The position numbers and the translations under genes were made by a program. Shown one piece after another: positions 10,075-25,000 of a stretch of DNA of 64,000 nucleotides; the stretch's first letter is position 1, and the number at the start of each line of letters is the position of its first letter. Origin of the DNA: Euleptes europaea (Eukaryota; Chordata; Lepidosauria; Squamata; Sphaerodactylidae); NCBI RefSeq assembly GCF_029931775.1, contig NC_079318.1, forward strand, positions 79,395,614 through 79,459,613, in the 5' to 3' direction. The notes beneath the pieces were generated by a model. It was given only the letters and a program-made list of their open reading frames with translations, was not told the origin of the DNA and ran no database searches.

Positions 10075-13000
10075 GTGAGAGAAATAAAGTTAAGATTGCC
10101 AAGAAGGTTCAAAATGTAGGGAGGTTTTGAGCTTTGGATCCCCAATGGGCACCTTTTTTGAAAAAAATTACATTTGAAGTCAATCTGATTACTTCCAATA
10201 CAATTGTGTTTCATATTAATATGCTAAATTTTGTATTGTTTCAAATATCAAAAAAGGACAGCTGTCTTGTGAGGAGGAGAGAGGACTTTGCAATATCCCT
10301 CCCCCCGCCCCGGAACTGTTTACAGGGCAATTCTCTGCAGAGTTGCTCCAGTCAAAGCCCAGTGAGATCAATGCACTTAGGCTGGAGTAACTGTGCATAG
10401 GATTGCAGTGCTCTTTACCAAAGTACAGATTGGGCAGGCAGGAAGCAAGAAGATACAACCGCGGCAGGTCCAAGTCCAGGTTATCTCCAAACCTCAAAAA
10501 GGACTTCTCTTTTCACGCGCACAGCTGAAGGCTGCAAAAAACACACAAAAAAAACAACCTATTCCTTTTAGCCTCTTATTCGGTTTAGAATAGCCATCTA
10601 CGCTCATTCATGGGGAATCTTGTTTTCCCCTACTTGGGGTTGCCAGGTCGCTCTTTGTCACTAGTGGGAGGTTTTTGGGGTGTAGCCTGAGGAGGGTGGG
10701 GTTTGGGGAGGGGAGGGACTTCAGTGCTATAGAGTCCAATTGCCAAAGTGGCCATTTTCTCCAGGTGAACTGATCTCTATCAGCTGGAGATCAGTTGTAA
10801 TAGCAGATCTCCAGCTAGTACCTGGAGGTTAGTAACCCTATCTCCATAATGCCACATGCTGTTAATTAGGTTCAGCAGTACCTGGAGGTTGGCAACCCTA
10901 CCCCCACTGTTGGCAGGAGATGCAAAAACCTATACAAAAGGGGACTATTTTGGACAACCAAAGAACCCTTCCACAACAATGCATTCTATTTTTTCTTAGC
11001 TTCTAAAATCCAGCAGCTTCCGGAAATAGGATCTTCTCAAACAATATAAAATGTGCATTATTGTAAGTACAAATTTCCAGATCTGGAGAACTTTAATGAG
11101 AAAGTGATTTTCCCAAATTACATGCACCTAGGGTTGCCAGCTCCGGGTTGGGAGATCCCTGGAGACTTTTGGGGCGGAGCCTGATGGCAGGGTTTGGTAA
11201 GGGGAGGGACTTCAATGCCATAGAGTCCAATTGCCAAAGCAGCCATTTTCTCCAGATGAATTGATCTCTATCGGCTGGAGATCAGTTGTAATAGCAGGAG
11301 ATCTCCAGCTAGTACCTGGAGGTTGGCAACCCTACTTGCAGCTCTAGCCAGACACACACCACATCCTATCAAACATTATTCACCCCATTTGCTAAAAGGA
11401 GTCTCCATGTTCAGAGGCAGGTTTCCTCAGATTACCATATGCTGAGGAGCGGCTATCCATCTTGCAGAGACATGTGATCTTCCTCTCTTGGAAACAGTAT
11501 GCTGGAGTACATGGGCCATGATCCTACACAGCAAGGCAACACGCATATCCCAATCTTCACGCTGCCAGAACCTGTAGCAATTGCCGCTGCTGCCTCAAAG
11601 ACACACCACAGAGAAATGTTTAAACTTTTGGGGGGTATTGTCGAATCCTTTCACAGTCAGAGTTCATCGGTTCTTGTAGGTTATCCTGGCTGTGTGACCG
11701 TGGTCTTGGTATTTTCTTTTCTGACGCTGGCGAAACGTCAGAAAAGAAAATACCAAGACCACGGTCACACAGCCCGGATAACCTACAAGAACCGATGAAC
11801 TTTTGGGGGAATTTAGTACAAATGAATATTTTAGGCTGTGCGTCAGTTTCTTTGGTCTTCTGTACATTTCTGGGGAAAACATTTTAATGTGGCAGAAAGT
11901 CAATGAACCAGGCTAACGTCTCATCAGTTTTCTCCCTAGTTAATCCTGGCAGCAGGAGAGAAATATAGACAGAAGGTGATCCCAATCCAGTGGTAACCTT
12001 AAAATTCAGTAGGAAGTAGCAAACACGCTTGGAAAGGATCTGCTCAGGTGTCTTCAGACTCAGGATTGTTGGATCTGCTCAGGGGCTGGGGATTAGAAAC
12101 AGTCCCCCATAGGGTGTGACCAACTCCACCAGGAAACTCCTGGAGATTTAGAAGGGGATCCTGGAGATTGGGGAGGGGGGGAAGCTCAGCAGGAATGTGA
12201 TGCCATTGAGTCCACCCTCTGAAGCTGACATTTCCTCCAGGGGACTGAACTCTACAGTCTGAAGATCAGCAGTAATTTTGGGATAACTCCAGGCCCCACC
12301 TGGAGGTTGGTAACCTTAGTAGTATTCCATTTGCTTGATTAAAACACATCCAGAAGTGCAGTTTGAGTTTGGGCTATTTTCGTACATGCAATCCTGTTAT
12401 TGCAGGGCTAGAGGACATTGACTTCAACCCCCAACCACAAAAAAGCCCTCCCAGTCTGCAATAACCTCCCTTCCCTAAATCCTTCCACATACAGCTCCTC
12501 CTAGTGCCTGAACTCTATATAATTGTATCCTGTAACAACCTGGGGGGCGGTAAGTGCTCTTTTCTCTGAGGGTGGGCATAACATGCAGCTCTGCCATCCC
12601 TTCCCTATATTTATTTTTAATGCAATGCATTGAAGTTGCAAATTAAAGGAGAAAATATTTGTGGGAGGAGACAAGGGCCATAAGTAGAGTTGTCAACAGG
12701 CCTGGAGAAAACTTTTTTTAAAAAAGTTTTTTATTGAGTTTTTAAGGATACAGAAGGGGAAAAAAGGAAAGGGAGGGGGAACAAGATAACATTGTTAGCT
12801 GAGTTCAATCTCGACGGAAGTCGGTTTCAGGTAGCCAGCTCAAGGTTGACTCAGCCTTCCATCCTTCCGAGGTTGGTCAACTGAGTGCCCAGCTTGCTGG
12901 GGGTAAAGGGAAGATGACTGGGGAAGGCACTGGCAAACCACCCCGTAAACAAAGTCTGCCTAGTAAACGTCAGGTTGTGATGTTACCCCATGTGTCAGGA

Positions 13001-16000
13001 ATGACCCGGTGCTTGCACAGGGGACTACCTTTACCTTTTAATAGCTGTTAGTTACCAGGTGAGCTAATGTATTGCCATGCCATGAAAAGCTGCAGCTGCC
13101 CATTTCCCTACATTAACCCTCTGTGAAAGGGCCAGGACTCCCCTTCCCCAGGCCAGTTGGCAACCATATAGAGCTGCCAATTTCCAGGTAGGGCATGGAG
13201 ATCCCTCAGAATTACAAACTGATCTCCTGACAAGAGATCAGTTCCCATCTTTTTTGTCATAAAATAATTAAAAGAGAGAGAGAGAAAGATCAGTTACCGT
13301 GGAAAAAACGGCTGCTTTGGAGGATAGACTCTCCTGAGCTCCCTCCCCAGACACTGGCCCTCAAATCTCCAGGAATTCCCCAAACCAGAGTTGGCAACCC
13401 TACAACTATAGCCTGAATTTTTCCTCAATGGGTGTAAAATCAGTTTTGGGATGGCCACAGGGTTGCCAACCTCCAGGTACTAGCTGGAGATCTCCTGCTA
13501 TTACAACTGATCTCCAGCCAACAGAAATCAGTTCACCTGGAGAAAATGGCTGCTTTGGCAATTGGTCTCTATGGCATTGACGTCCCTCCCCTCCCCAAAC
13601 CCCGCCCTCCTCACGGTCTGCCCCCAAAACCTCCCACCAGTGGCGAAGAGGGACCTGGCAACTCTAGTTGGCCATCTTAAACAGGAAAACAGAACAAGAA
13701 GTTAAACAGCCTCTCTCTTCCCATGCTCATCGTGCCTTTAAATCGCAGCGCCCCCCCCCCTTCCAGCAAACTATTTTTAAAAAATTATCAGGAACACTAA
13801 TCACAGAACATGTAGTACTATTCTGTCCTCATTAGTAGATTACTTTGCATTTTTCTTTTCTTTTTTTTAACACTTTCCTCTCCATCCTCGCAGTGGGATC
13901 TGGTGTGTAACTTGAGGACCCGGAGACAGATGGCCCAGTCTATTTACATGGGGGGAGTGCTGGCAGGCGCTCTTGTGTTTGGAAGCTTAGCTGACAGGTG
14001 GGTGCCTGGAAAAGAGATTCTCGTGGTTCTATCTGCCAACAGCGTTTGGGTCAGTTTTCCAGGTAGGGCTGAAGCAAGCATGGACCAACGGCTGGGAAGT
14101 TAGATGGAGATTCCAGTTGATACTTTACTATGGCCACCAACATCCGGTGTCACGTCGCTCTCAGTTCTCCATCTGTAAAATGGGAATAATGGGGTCATAC
14201 CTCAAGAGCTGCAATGAGGATGAAGACATAGAGACTAAAAGGTTCTGGGGGTGGGAGCATACATTTACGTGGGGAAATACTCAGGTTCAACCCTTGGCAT
14301 ATCTTTTTAAAGGATCACAGATTAGCAGGGCTGCTTAGTATCATAGAGTTGGAAGGGACCACCAGGGTCATCTAGTCCAATCCCCTGCACAATGCAGGAA
14401 ATTCACAACTACCTCCCGCACACACACCCAGTGACCCCCTACTCCATGCCCAGAAGATGGCCAAGATGCCCTTCCTCTCATGATCTGCCTAAGGTCATAG
14501 AATCAGCATTGCTGACAGATGGGCATCTAGCCTCTGCTTTAAAAACCTCCAGGGAAGGTGAGCTTCCCGAGGAAGCCTGTTCCACTGAGGAACCGCTCTG
14601 TTAGAAAATTCTTCCTAATATCTATGGAAACTCTTTTGGTTTAATTTCAGCCCTTTGATTCTGGTCCGACCTTCTGGGGCAACAGAAAACAACTGGGCAC
14701 CCTCCTCTATATGACATCCCTTCAAGTACTTGAAGATGGTTATCTTCTCAAAACACTGGAGAACCACTTCCCCTCAGAGTAGATAGCTCTGGACTAGACA
14801 GCCAACTGTTTGATTTAGACTGGGCTCATCCAGTTTGACCAAACCACTGAGCTATTTTCTTAACTGGCTCCACTCTCTCTCCCTCTCTGCCCCTTATACT
14901 TGGAACTCTCACCTCCTGCTCCTCCTTCAATTCTCTTCTCCAAATCCCACGTTTTCCACGAATCCTTTGGTCGTATCCCCTTCATCCTCAGCTCCCACTG
15001 ACACAAATCCAAGCATCTAAAACATCATTTCCTCGTCCCTGATATGGGTGCTTCCTTGTCTCTCCCTCCCCTGTCACTGTCAAAATGTAGAGTGTAAATT
15101 CTGAGAGGTTTAGGGACCTCTTTTTCCCTGGTGGTCCCCCAACCTTTTTGATCTTGCAGGCACCTTTGGCCACAAAAGGGCTGCCAAAAATGGCTGCCGC
15201 AAGAGGGGGAGCCAGCCACAAAATGACTGGAGCAGCTTACCTTAAGTCACATAGGAGCTGCTGCCATAGCAAACTTTTAAAAGTTCTGAACAGCCACTCA
15301 AATCTTCAACGGCCAATCAGAAGTCTTGCTGGGCAAAAGCCCCACTTGGCCCTAGGGTTGCCAGCTCCGGGTTGGGAAATATCTGGAGACTTTTGGGGCG
15401 GAGCCTGAGGAGGGTGGGGTTTGGGGAGGGGAGGGACTTCAATGCCATAGAGTCCAATGGCCAAAGTGGCCATTTTCTCTAGGTGAACGGATCTCTATCG
15501 GCTGGAGATCAGTTGTAATAGCAGGAGCTCTCCAGCTAGTCCTGGGAGGTTGGCAACCCTACTTGGCCCCGCCCACTTAGTGAGCAACAGTAAAGGTATC
15601 AGCGGATGCCATGGCACCCATGGGCACCATGTCAGGGGTCCCTGCTCTAAAGCACCAGCTGTGTTGACCGAGTCCTATAAAGAGCAGTCAAGGAAATATA
15701 TTTATGCACTGTCCTGTGTCTTAGGTTTGGGCGGAAATCAGTGCTTAGCTGGTCCTACCTGCAAATGGCTGTTTCTGGCCTGTGCACGGCCTTCTCCCCA
15801 ACTTTAACTGCCTACTGTGTGTTCCGCTTCCTGGTTGGCATGGCGCTCTCCGGGATTATCCTGAACTGCATGTCTCTAGGTAAGAGCTGAAGGACCAGGC
15901 GCGTGAGGTCAGTTTTAATAATATCAGCCGGGGGGGGACAGAAACATTAGCCCAAATTAGAAATTTGACAAGTGTCAAATTTATTCTGACCATTATCCCA

Positions 16001-19000
16001 CCTGTATTCCAGGCTATCCTGATCTCGTCAGATCTCAGAAGCTAAGCAGGGTCAGCCCTGGTTAGTATTTGGATGGGAAACCACCAAGGCATACCAGGGT
16101 TGCTGTGCAGAGGAAGGCACTGGCAAACCACCTCCGTTAGTCTCTTGCCATGAAAACCCCCAATAAATCTGCTGCAACTTGAAGGCACTTTACACACATA
16201 CACACACACACACACACATTCCAAGTTGGTGGTGTATACAGGGTTCATTCTATGACCACCTCAACCCTGTGAAGTAGGCTAGACTGGTCCAAAGTCACCC
16301 AGCTGAACAGGGTTTTGAACCCAGGGTTCTGTAGTTTATGGGTCAGCTACAACTAGCTCTTCTGCTAATGATATATGTGAAGGGAGAAAGTCAGTGTTTG
16401 CTATGCTTTGTCCTTGCAAACCTGAAAATCTGTTTTGCACCTAGCACCTTCCAAGCAAATCCAATTTAGTCCATACTACATCGTGCTTTCCATTTAAGAA
16501 CCGCAAGTGCAGACTCCGGGCTTTGCCTGGTGGTGGAAAGTGCCTTCAAATCACAGCTGACTTGTGGTGACTCCGTAGGGTTTTCAAGGCAAGAGACGTT
16601 CGGTGGTGGTTTGCCGTTGCCTGCCTCTGCGTGGGCTGAGAGAGTTATGAGAGAACTGTGAATGGCCCAAGGTCATGTGGGGGAGTGGGGAATCGAACCC
16701 AGTTCTCCAGATTAGACTCCACTGCCCTTAACCACTACACCACACCTCTCAATTTATCCCTCCCCATTTTTTTTTTATATTGGACACTCAGACTGCTAAA
16801 GAGTTGTAGAGAACTGCAAACAGTTGCACACCGTGTGGTGATGCACGTGGTTTGTTGTGATATTTTGGTTGGTCCCTATCAACAGTATTATACAGCTTTT
16901 GTTTTTGCAAGGTGGGGTGTGGAAGAAGTTTCTCCCCCCACCCCCCGCATTCCTGGCCCCATTTGCTCTGGTTTGTCCTCAGCATGTGTTAAACTGTACA
17001 AATATTTATCCCTCCAGTTCGGCATACCTGACTTTTGCTTGGCTTTCTCACACGCTGAGCAAAAGGAGGTTACATGATATGCAAGCTGTGGAGATGGGGG
17101 GGGGGGGGCAAGAAAACCAAGCTCAGGGCAGGGTAACTAACACAAACAAAATCTCCTCCCATCTGGTCTGATCTGGGGTTGCCAACTGACCGGGGGTGGA
17201 GGGGACCCAGCCTGGCTTTTGCAGCTTCATCTGTAGAAGGCAAAAAGAGACGCTTCGTAGGTTTATAGAGATCCGCATGATAACGTCTGCAGAGGATGCG
17301 GCCGTTAATGGCACAGGTGCCAGGGCTGGTAGAAAAAATCTGGCAACACTAGGAACGTCTTCTGCCCAAACTCCCAAAGTAAGTCTGCCAAAAAGATGCT
17401 GAGGCCACAGAAATATATGTCTTTGCTAGCTAAGCACTCGGGACTGCAGTCTTTCCGAAAAGCTCATACCAAACCGGATTCGGGAAAGACTTAGGCTTTT
17501 TATGCTTGGCTGTTTCCTTCATAGTCACCCCTCTGACAACTTCTGGTCTTTGTGCTGATTACGCACGCTGTTTCCAACCATCAGAGGTCGCCTCACTCCC
17601 CACCTGCGTTTCCCCGCGTTTTTCCCACGTTTTCACCTTTGAGATGACACAGGTCTCTGAAAACGCAGGCAAAACGCGGGGAAACGCAGGGAGAGAGCAA
17701 GGATACCTCTGGTTGTCAGAAACGGCATGCATAATCAAAACAAAGACCCGAAGTCATCGGAGGGGTGATCGCAAGTGAAACAGCCAAGCATAAAAGGCCT
17801 TGACAAAGCAGGGGGGAAATGACGAATAGAGGATGACATCATTTATCCTCTAAGTTCACAGGGGTTTGAGCAGCACACCAATTTCACCAACTTCCTCTGT
17901 TTTTCCCCCAATTTAAACCACCTCTCAACATTCCCTTGCCTCTTGAACATTCCTTTGCCTCCTGATGCATGCAAAGACCTCTGTTTTATTCTTTTGGTTA
18001 ACTTACAAAGTTGTTTTTCCTGTCTAAGGAGTCCCCCTGAATATGTATAAACTCATACCTTGTCTGTGGGTGGCCTCCCTGACCTGTTTTTAGGATATGC
18101 AGGCGAGGGTGGCCACTGTAGAAGGCATGATGATCCATATTCTGCAAAGTACTGATGAGTGGTTGTTTGTCTGACTTGTTTAAGTCACAAAGAGGAACAA
18201 GAAAAGATTGTTGTTCCTTTGCCTGCCTTTTTATTCCTTTCAACTGTAATACTACAAATGTAAGATCGAGTTCTCATATTACTGGCATTAAGATTAGAAA
18301 TAAATGGTACCGGATATTGGTGCCATTTCAGTGACTAACCCAATATAGTCCAATTTCAGTTGGAGATGCCATGGATCATATTATTTATTTGTTCAGTACA
18401 TTTTTATCCTACCCTCCTTCAGATGGTGTACATAATTCTCCTGCCCTCCATTTTATCCTCACAACAACCCTGTGAGGTAAGTTAGGCTGAGAGTGCGTGA
18501 CTGACCCAAGGCCCCCCTGTGAGCTTCCAAAGGAAAGTGGAGCTATGAACCTGGCTCTCTCAGTACCTAGTCCAACACTAGGGTTGCCAGGCCCCTCTTC
18601 ACCACCGGCGGGAGGTTTTTGGGGCTGAGCCTGGGGTTTGGGGAGGGACTTCAATGCCATAGAGTCCAATTGCCAAAGTGGCCATTTTCTGCAGGGGAAA
18701 GGATCTCTATCGGCTGGAGATCAGTTGTAATAGCAGGAGATCTCCAGCTAGTACCTGGAGGTTAGCAACCCTATCCAACACTCTAACTACTGCATCACGC
18801 TGAGATGGCAACAACACCATCAGCATATAATGAAGGGCTTGTTCGAGTGGTAGGAAGTGTAGGCTTCGCAGCCTTTGAACCTGGTCTTCTAAACTCCCTC
18901 CCCCATCTTGTTCTTCTCAGTCCTCGAGTGGGTGCCGACCAAAGTTCGAACTGTTGCTGGGACTGTGGTGGGCTACTCTGCAACCATCGGGCAGATCATC

Positions 19001-22000
19001 CTTCCTGGACTGGCCTACGCCCTCCCCGACTGGCGCTGGCTTCAGTTTACTGCTTCCATGCCTTTTTTTGCTTTCTTCCTCTATTCCTGGTGAGCAGGCG
19101 GTGCTCCTTGCGGTTAAAGAAATTACGGTGAACCTCAGACTTGGCTTTCTCACTAGGACAAGGGCTTCATCTAACAAAGGCTAAACAGATTTATAGCTTT
19201 TTCTGGAGGAATTCTGGGAATTGCCACTGCATGACTGCTGTCTAAACAGCTAGTTTACACAACAGGCTTGAACTAGGTTAACAGTCATGTCTCGGAAGGG
19301 GTTCCAGTGGCGTCTTTCATCTTAACAGAGTTTGCAAATGCAGCAGTGTTGGTCCGAGGTAAAAGCCAAGAACAAAGCCATGTCATACGTATCTTTTTAT
19401 TAGGATCAACCAAAGCACAACAAAGTGTGCAAGGTTTTGAGATCTGCAGAACTCTTAATCAGGCTGGATGCTAAAAAAATTCTTCAGCTACAGGAAAAGC
19501 TGGGAAGGAACTGTGTTTAGGGAGTTTCCTAGGTAATACAACTACATCACTAACACAGAACAAGAATGCATGCCAAATACAGAGCTTGTAAGTAAAGCAA
19601 GTGAGCCCCAGCTTTCAATTGCGAAATTATGTGAGCCCACATAATTTCACATGTGATACATACACATATTACTGAGCAATTCAGCATTCAGACAATATTC
19701 TAACAAAACCATTAACGCATTTTACATATGGAGAACATTGAGGCTGAGATTAGTCCCAATGATCACCAGTGAAGCCATGGCAGAAAATGCAAAATATGCT
19801 GATAACTCTAGAAAGCAAGCCAAGCCACAGACCATAGATCAAGTCACACATACTCAACAAGGAATTAAGCATGTAGAGTTTATTTACCTCTTTTACAGAT
19901 GGGGATGAAACTGACCCAAACAATTAATCTGTAGCCGAGGACTCAAAAACAGGTACAATGTGAGTGGGCCAATCAGTGCAGCAGCTCTGATTCAAACCCT
20001 CCCACCCCACCTTCATGCTACTCCTTTTGGCATGGTGCCACACTCACCACAACAGCAGTGAGCATAATTAAATCTATCCATCTGATTGCTATCCTGTCCT
20101 TCTTCCAAGGAGCTCAAGAAGATGCTCATTGTTTTCTCCTCCATTTTATCTTCACAACAACCCTGTGAGGTAGACTGAGAGAGACTGGCTAGCCAAAGAG
20201 CAGCCATGGGACTTAATGGCTGAACAGGAGTTTGGATTTCTGTCTCTTTTGTCTTCTTCCTAGCTTTTAAGGTTATCCCACAGTGGTTCTAGGACAGGCA
20301 ATAAGTAAAAGTCTATACTTGCACTCACCAGCTGCATCTCTGCATGAGTTACTGCTCCGGCCTTGCCACTTTCCCATCAGCTTCTCCTGGAGAAGAATTA
20401 TTCTGCCATATCTCAGGTGAGATAGGATCCGTCAATTGCTTCTAATATAGAGAAGCAAGCTCAGGAAGCATGCTCAGAACCGCAACTCACGCAGAATACA
20501 TGAGATGGGCTTCTATTCTTCCATGCTTTAAAAGTTAGCAAGAGCTAAGCGTACCTCCAATTTTTAATGTAGAAAAAACAGGAAGCTCAATTTATAGAAC
20601 GGAGGAGGACACCGTTAAGAGTATTTGTGTCACACTTGTGCCTCCAGTGGCATCAGGGTCTGGCTCTTTCTCCAAGGTGGTTTGCTGAATCTGCACGTTG
20701 GCTGGTTCTTTCCGGCAAGCCAGAGCAAGCTGTAGAAGTCCTCAAGAAGGTGGCTGAGATCAATGGAAAAAAGGAAGAAGGGGAAAAGCTCACAACAGAG
20801 GTACAAAATCAAAGGGGCTGAAGCCAGGGATGTTCGGAGTCCTTTTATCTTCTGTTAAAGCAGGAACCAGATTCAAATTTGGGATGGAATTCTCAAAGTG
20901 TGAAATGTTGATTGAAATTTGTCAAAATTTGAAATTTGGCATTTTCCAATTTGGCTTTTTAAAGGGCACTGTAGCAGAAATTTGGTCTTGAAATTCTGTT
21001 GACCATTTTCAAAGCAACTAATGTGAAACGCCTCAAACATTCAGAAAACTCATCTCAGAGCATTCAGGTATGAATGTCAATAGATGTCACATTGGTATGA
21101 ATCTATGCCTCTGAAGGGATTCCCAGAAGGAATTAAATCAACAGAAATGGGCCTAGGAAGGGGGAGGGAGGAGAAAATCCCAAGAGAAAGAACTGCAGCT
21201 AGATCCTATTCATATCCACTTGGAAATAAATCCCCCTGACTTAAATGATGCTTATTCCCAGCTAATTTTTTTTCAAAGAAGGTTCTGCTCTTCTCCATTG
21301 GGTGGAATCACTTGCAGAAAATCAATGTTTGTTTCCAGGCAGTCACCAGGCAACATTAGGTTTTGCTGTCACTAGAGGGAGATACAAGATTGTGTGTGTG
21401 TATGTGTGTGTTAAGCAAGAGTTGCTTCAGAGAGTTGAAGGTGGCTTGGAAAAGATGCTTCTGGGGGTATGTATGTGTTCCGTTTTTTACTCCGGTCAAA
21501 ATAAGTTCTTGGATTGTTTCCAAAACTTGTTTGACCAGAGGCAACTTTGGGCCAAAAAAACAAACAAATGTGTGCCTGTACCATGGGAACGAAAGCATCT
21601 CCCCAGACACTTCATCTCTCTCAATAATAACTGTCTGTCACCACTCTTAGCTCTGCATGTCATTATCAAACACAACTGGGCCACTTCACAAATATTTGGG
21701 CTTGCTTTCGACAAGGTGAGTTCAAATCATACCGGCTGCTTTGCGACTGGCCAGTCATCCCCAAATCACAATCCACACACCCCTCCATTGAATCCAAGTC
21801 AGTGATAAACCCATGGTAAACTCTTACTGGAAAGCGGGATTGGAATTCCTAATGCGGTCATCAGTTGAATCAGCCTCAGTTTTCCCGTAGTGTGAAATGG
21901 TAATTTTAATGGCAATCTCGTCACAGGGCTTGTTGAGCAGGAAAACACAAGAAGTTATAAAGGATAACGACTCTTATTAAATTGCAAATTTTCTTAGGCT

Positions 22001-25000
22001 GGCGACAGACTATTGTTTTAAAAAGTAAGAGGTTTTTTTTTTTTAATGAGTGTTTTGACAGAGGCATGGTGTACACTTACATGCCACCTGTGAACAAAAG
22101 GGTCTTGCAGAGTCAAGAATTTGCCAGTCCCTGTTCATAAAAGGGACAAATGAACACACCACAAGCAGCAGGTCCCATTTAGGGAAATTCCAGGAGATTT
22201 GGGGATGGAGACTGGGCAGGACAAGGACCTCACTGGGGTACGATGCCATAGAGTCCCGCCTCCAAAGCATCCATTTCTCCAGGGGAACTGATCTCTGTAG
22301 TCTGGAGATAAACTGTAATTCTGAAGGCTCCCCAGGTGCCACCTGGAGGCCGGCATCCCTATCTCCAATACAAAGCCTGTACTTGGTCCTGGGGTGGGGA
22401 CGGGGTAGAAAATTGTGATCAAGAAAAACCAGGGAGGTACCTGCAAACCAGATTCGGAGTCTGCTGTATAAGATGAACAATAAAACAAATATCTTTTTTT
22501 AAAAGAAAAAGGAAAAACCAGGGAAGCATTTACAATGGTGACTAGTCAAATTGCTTGATTTGCTCTATGTTGTTCTGCAGGTTTTGAAATCTAACATGCA
22601 GAAAGAAATGGCCCTGGCAAACTCCTCCTACACGTTCGTCAGCTTGGTCCGTACACCCACCGTACGCCGGATCTCCTGCTGTATTTCCAGTGTTTGGTAT
22701 ACTAGATCAGCATTTCTCAAACTGGGGTCCACAAAGGTACTCCAGGGGGGCTGCGAGTCCTTTGTTGGAACAAAGAGCAGGTCCTTGTCACGCCCATCTT
22801 ACTAATGTGAAATTGGAGCCCTCTGTTTTCTAAGAACGAGGGCAAGGACTCTTCTACATCAATAATAAGCACCAGCCGTGCCCCCTTGGCTATGGTAATA
22901 ACATTGGCCATTATGCCTGTGCTGTATGATGGCATAGCCCATTTAGGCTGACGGCATCAACCAGGAGCTGGCCATTTACTGCCTGGCCATTTATTTACTG
23001 CCTTTCCTTACTCTCTGTTGTTAGGTTTGCTACTAGTTTCTCCTACTACGGCCTCGCCATGGATCTTCAGAACTTCGGTTTCAGCATCTACCTGATCCAG
23101 GTGGCTTTTGGGTCTATCGATATCCCAGCCAAGCTGATTGCTGCCATCGGTATGAGCTACATCGGACGGCGAACCACACAGGCTTCATCTGTGATTTTGG
23201 CCGGCTTGGCCATCCTGGCCAATATATTTGTGCCCCATGGTGAGATGCTGTTGGGGATTGTGGACTTTGTGGCTGGACTGCATAGAGCAGAGGGTGGCGT
23301 GTTGTTTAGGAAATGCTCAGAATGACTCTATTCTCTATCCTCACAGCAGAGGTTGTAAACAACTGGCCAAAGCCTGTTACTTGTGTTCCCAGAATCCCCC
23401 AGGGCATTGCAAAGGATCCTGAGGGGATGGGAAGGGGTGCACCATTCAAATAGAGTTACCAAAGCTTGGAAGATTCAAATCTGGCAAGGGCAGGGGGCTG
23501 GTCTGCGACCAATCCAGGGAGAGGAAGGGAGCCAAAATGGCCTTTAAAAGCTGCCCACTTACATGCCCCTCCCACCTAGGGTGGCCAGGTCCCTCTTCAC
23601 CACTGGTGGGAGGTTTTGGGGGCATAGCCTGAGGAGGGCAGGGTTTGGGGAGGGACCTCAATGCCATAGAGTTCAATTGCCAAAGCAGCCATTTTCTCCA
23701 TGTGAACTGATCTCCATCGGCTGGAGATCAGTTGTAATAGCAGATCTCCAGCTAGTACCTGGAGGTTGGCAACCCTACCTCCCACCCATTTCCTTCATGG
23801 CTGAAATGACTTTATCTGAGTCATTCCAGTCATGAGGGAAACAACAAATAAGAATGTTTTAAAAATATTTAAAATAATTTTTAAAAACATCTTTTCTCTT
23901 ATTCCTTCCATTATAACAGCAATGTGGAGTGGGTAACCTTCAAATGGCAATGGCCCAGAAGGGGGGGGGCTTGATCATGTGGATGGAAAACTGTTCAGTT
24001 GGCAATCCTGCTCTCAGATAATCCAGTTTGGAACTGTTTGGGGCCAACCCACATGCGTCGGAGTTGGTTGTGTTATGAAATGGTAAGGGATGACCATTCT
24101 GCACATGCTTAGAGGATACCCCATATTATTACACTTCCATATTCCTGAACTCACTGGAACAGCCATAAGACTAAGAGCGGCCATGCTAGATCAGATAAAT
24201 GATCTATCAAGTCCGGCATCTTCTTTCATACAGTGGTCATGCTGTACTCCCCCCAAGTAATGGAAAATCTTCAGCCAAGATTAGAAAAGGGAACAGTAAA
24301 ACTCTCGATAAACCTCTTGTTTTGCCTCCCTCCTGTACTCCCCCTCCAAGATCTCCAAACCCTGAGAACATCCTTGGCGGTAATTGGGAAAGGATGCCTG
24401 GCATCATCCTTCAACTGCCTCTATCTCTACACAGGAGAACTTTACCCGACAGTGATCAGGTACGTTCCCCGCCCCCTTCCATTTGCTGTTTGCATTGCCT
24501 TTAACAGAGTATGGTACAGCAGTTAGACTAGGAACTGGGAGAATGGGTGTTTCCCACACAGGTCACCTGTCACAAATGTAATGCTCTTGGGAAGTGGGGA
24601 ATTCCCTGCTTCCGGTTGTTAGGATTGCCAACTCTGGGTTGGGAAATTCCTGGAGATTTGGGGGTGGAGCCTGGGGAGGGCACGGTTTGGGTAGGAGAGG
24701 GACCTCGAGTATAATGCCATAGAGTCCACCCTCCAAAGCTGCCATTTTCTCCAGTCTGGAGATCAGCTGCAATTCTGGGAGAACTTCAGTCATACGAAAC
24801 CACACCTGCTGTGATATTGTAAGATGCTTTGGGTCCCCATTGGGAAGAAAAGCAGGGTACAAATATCCAAATAAACGTAATTCGCAGGTGCATGTGGGCT
24901 CAATTCAGATTTAGACTGAAATGGGCCATAGAGGTTGGTGACTCTATTCCCCACATAATTGGGGGGCATTCGTGCACCTCCTGGGATTTCCCTGGTTCTT

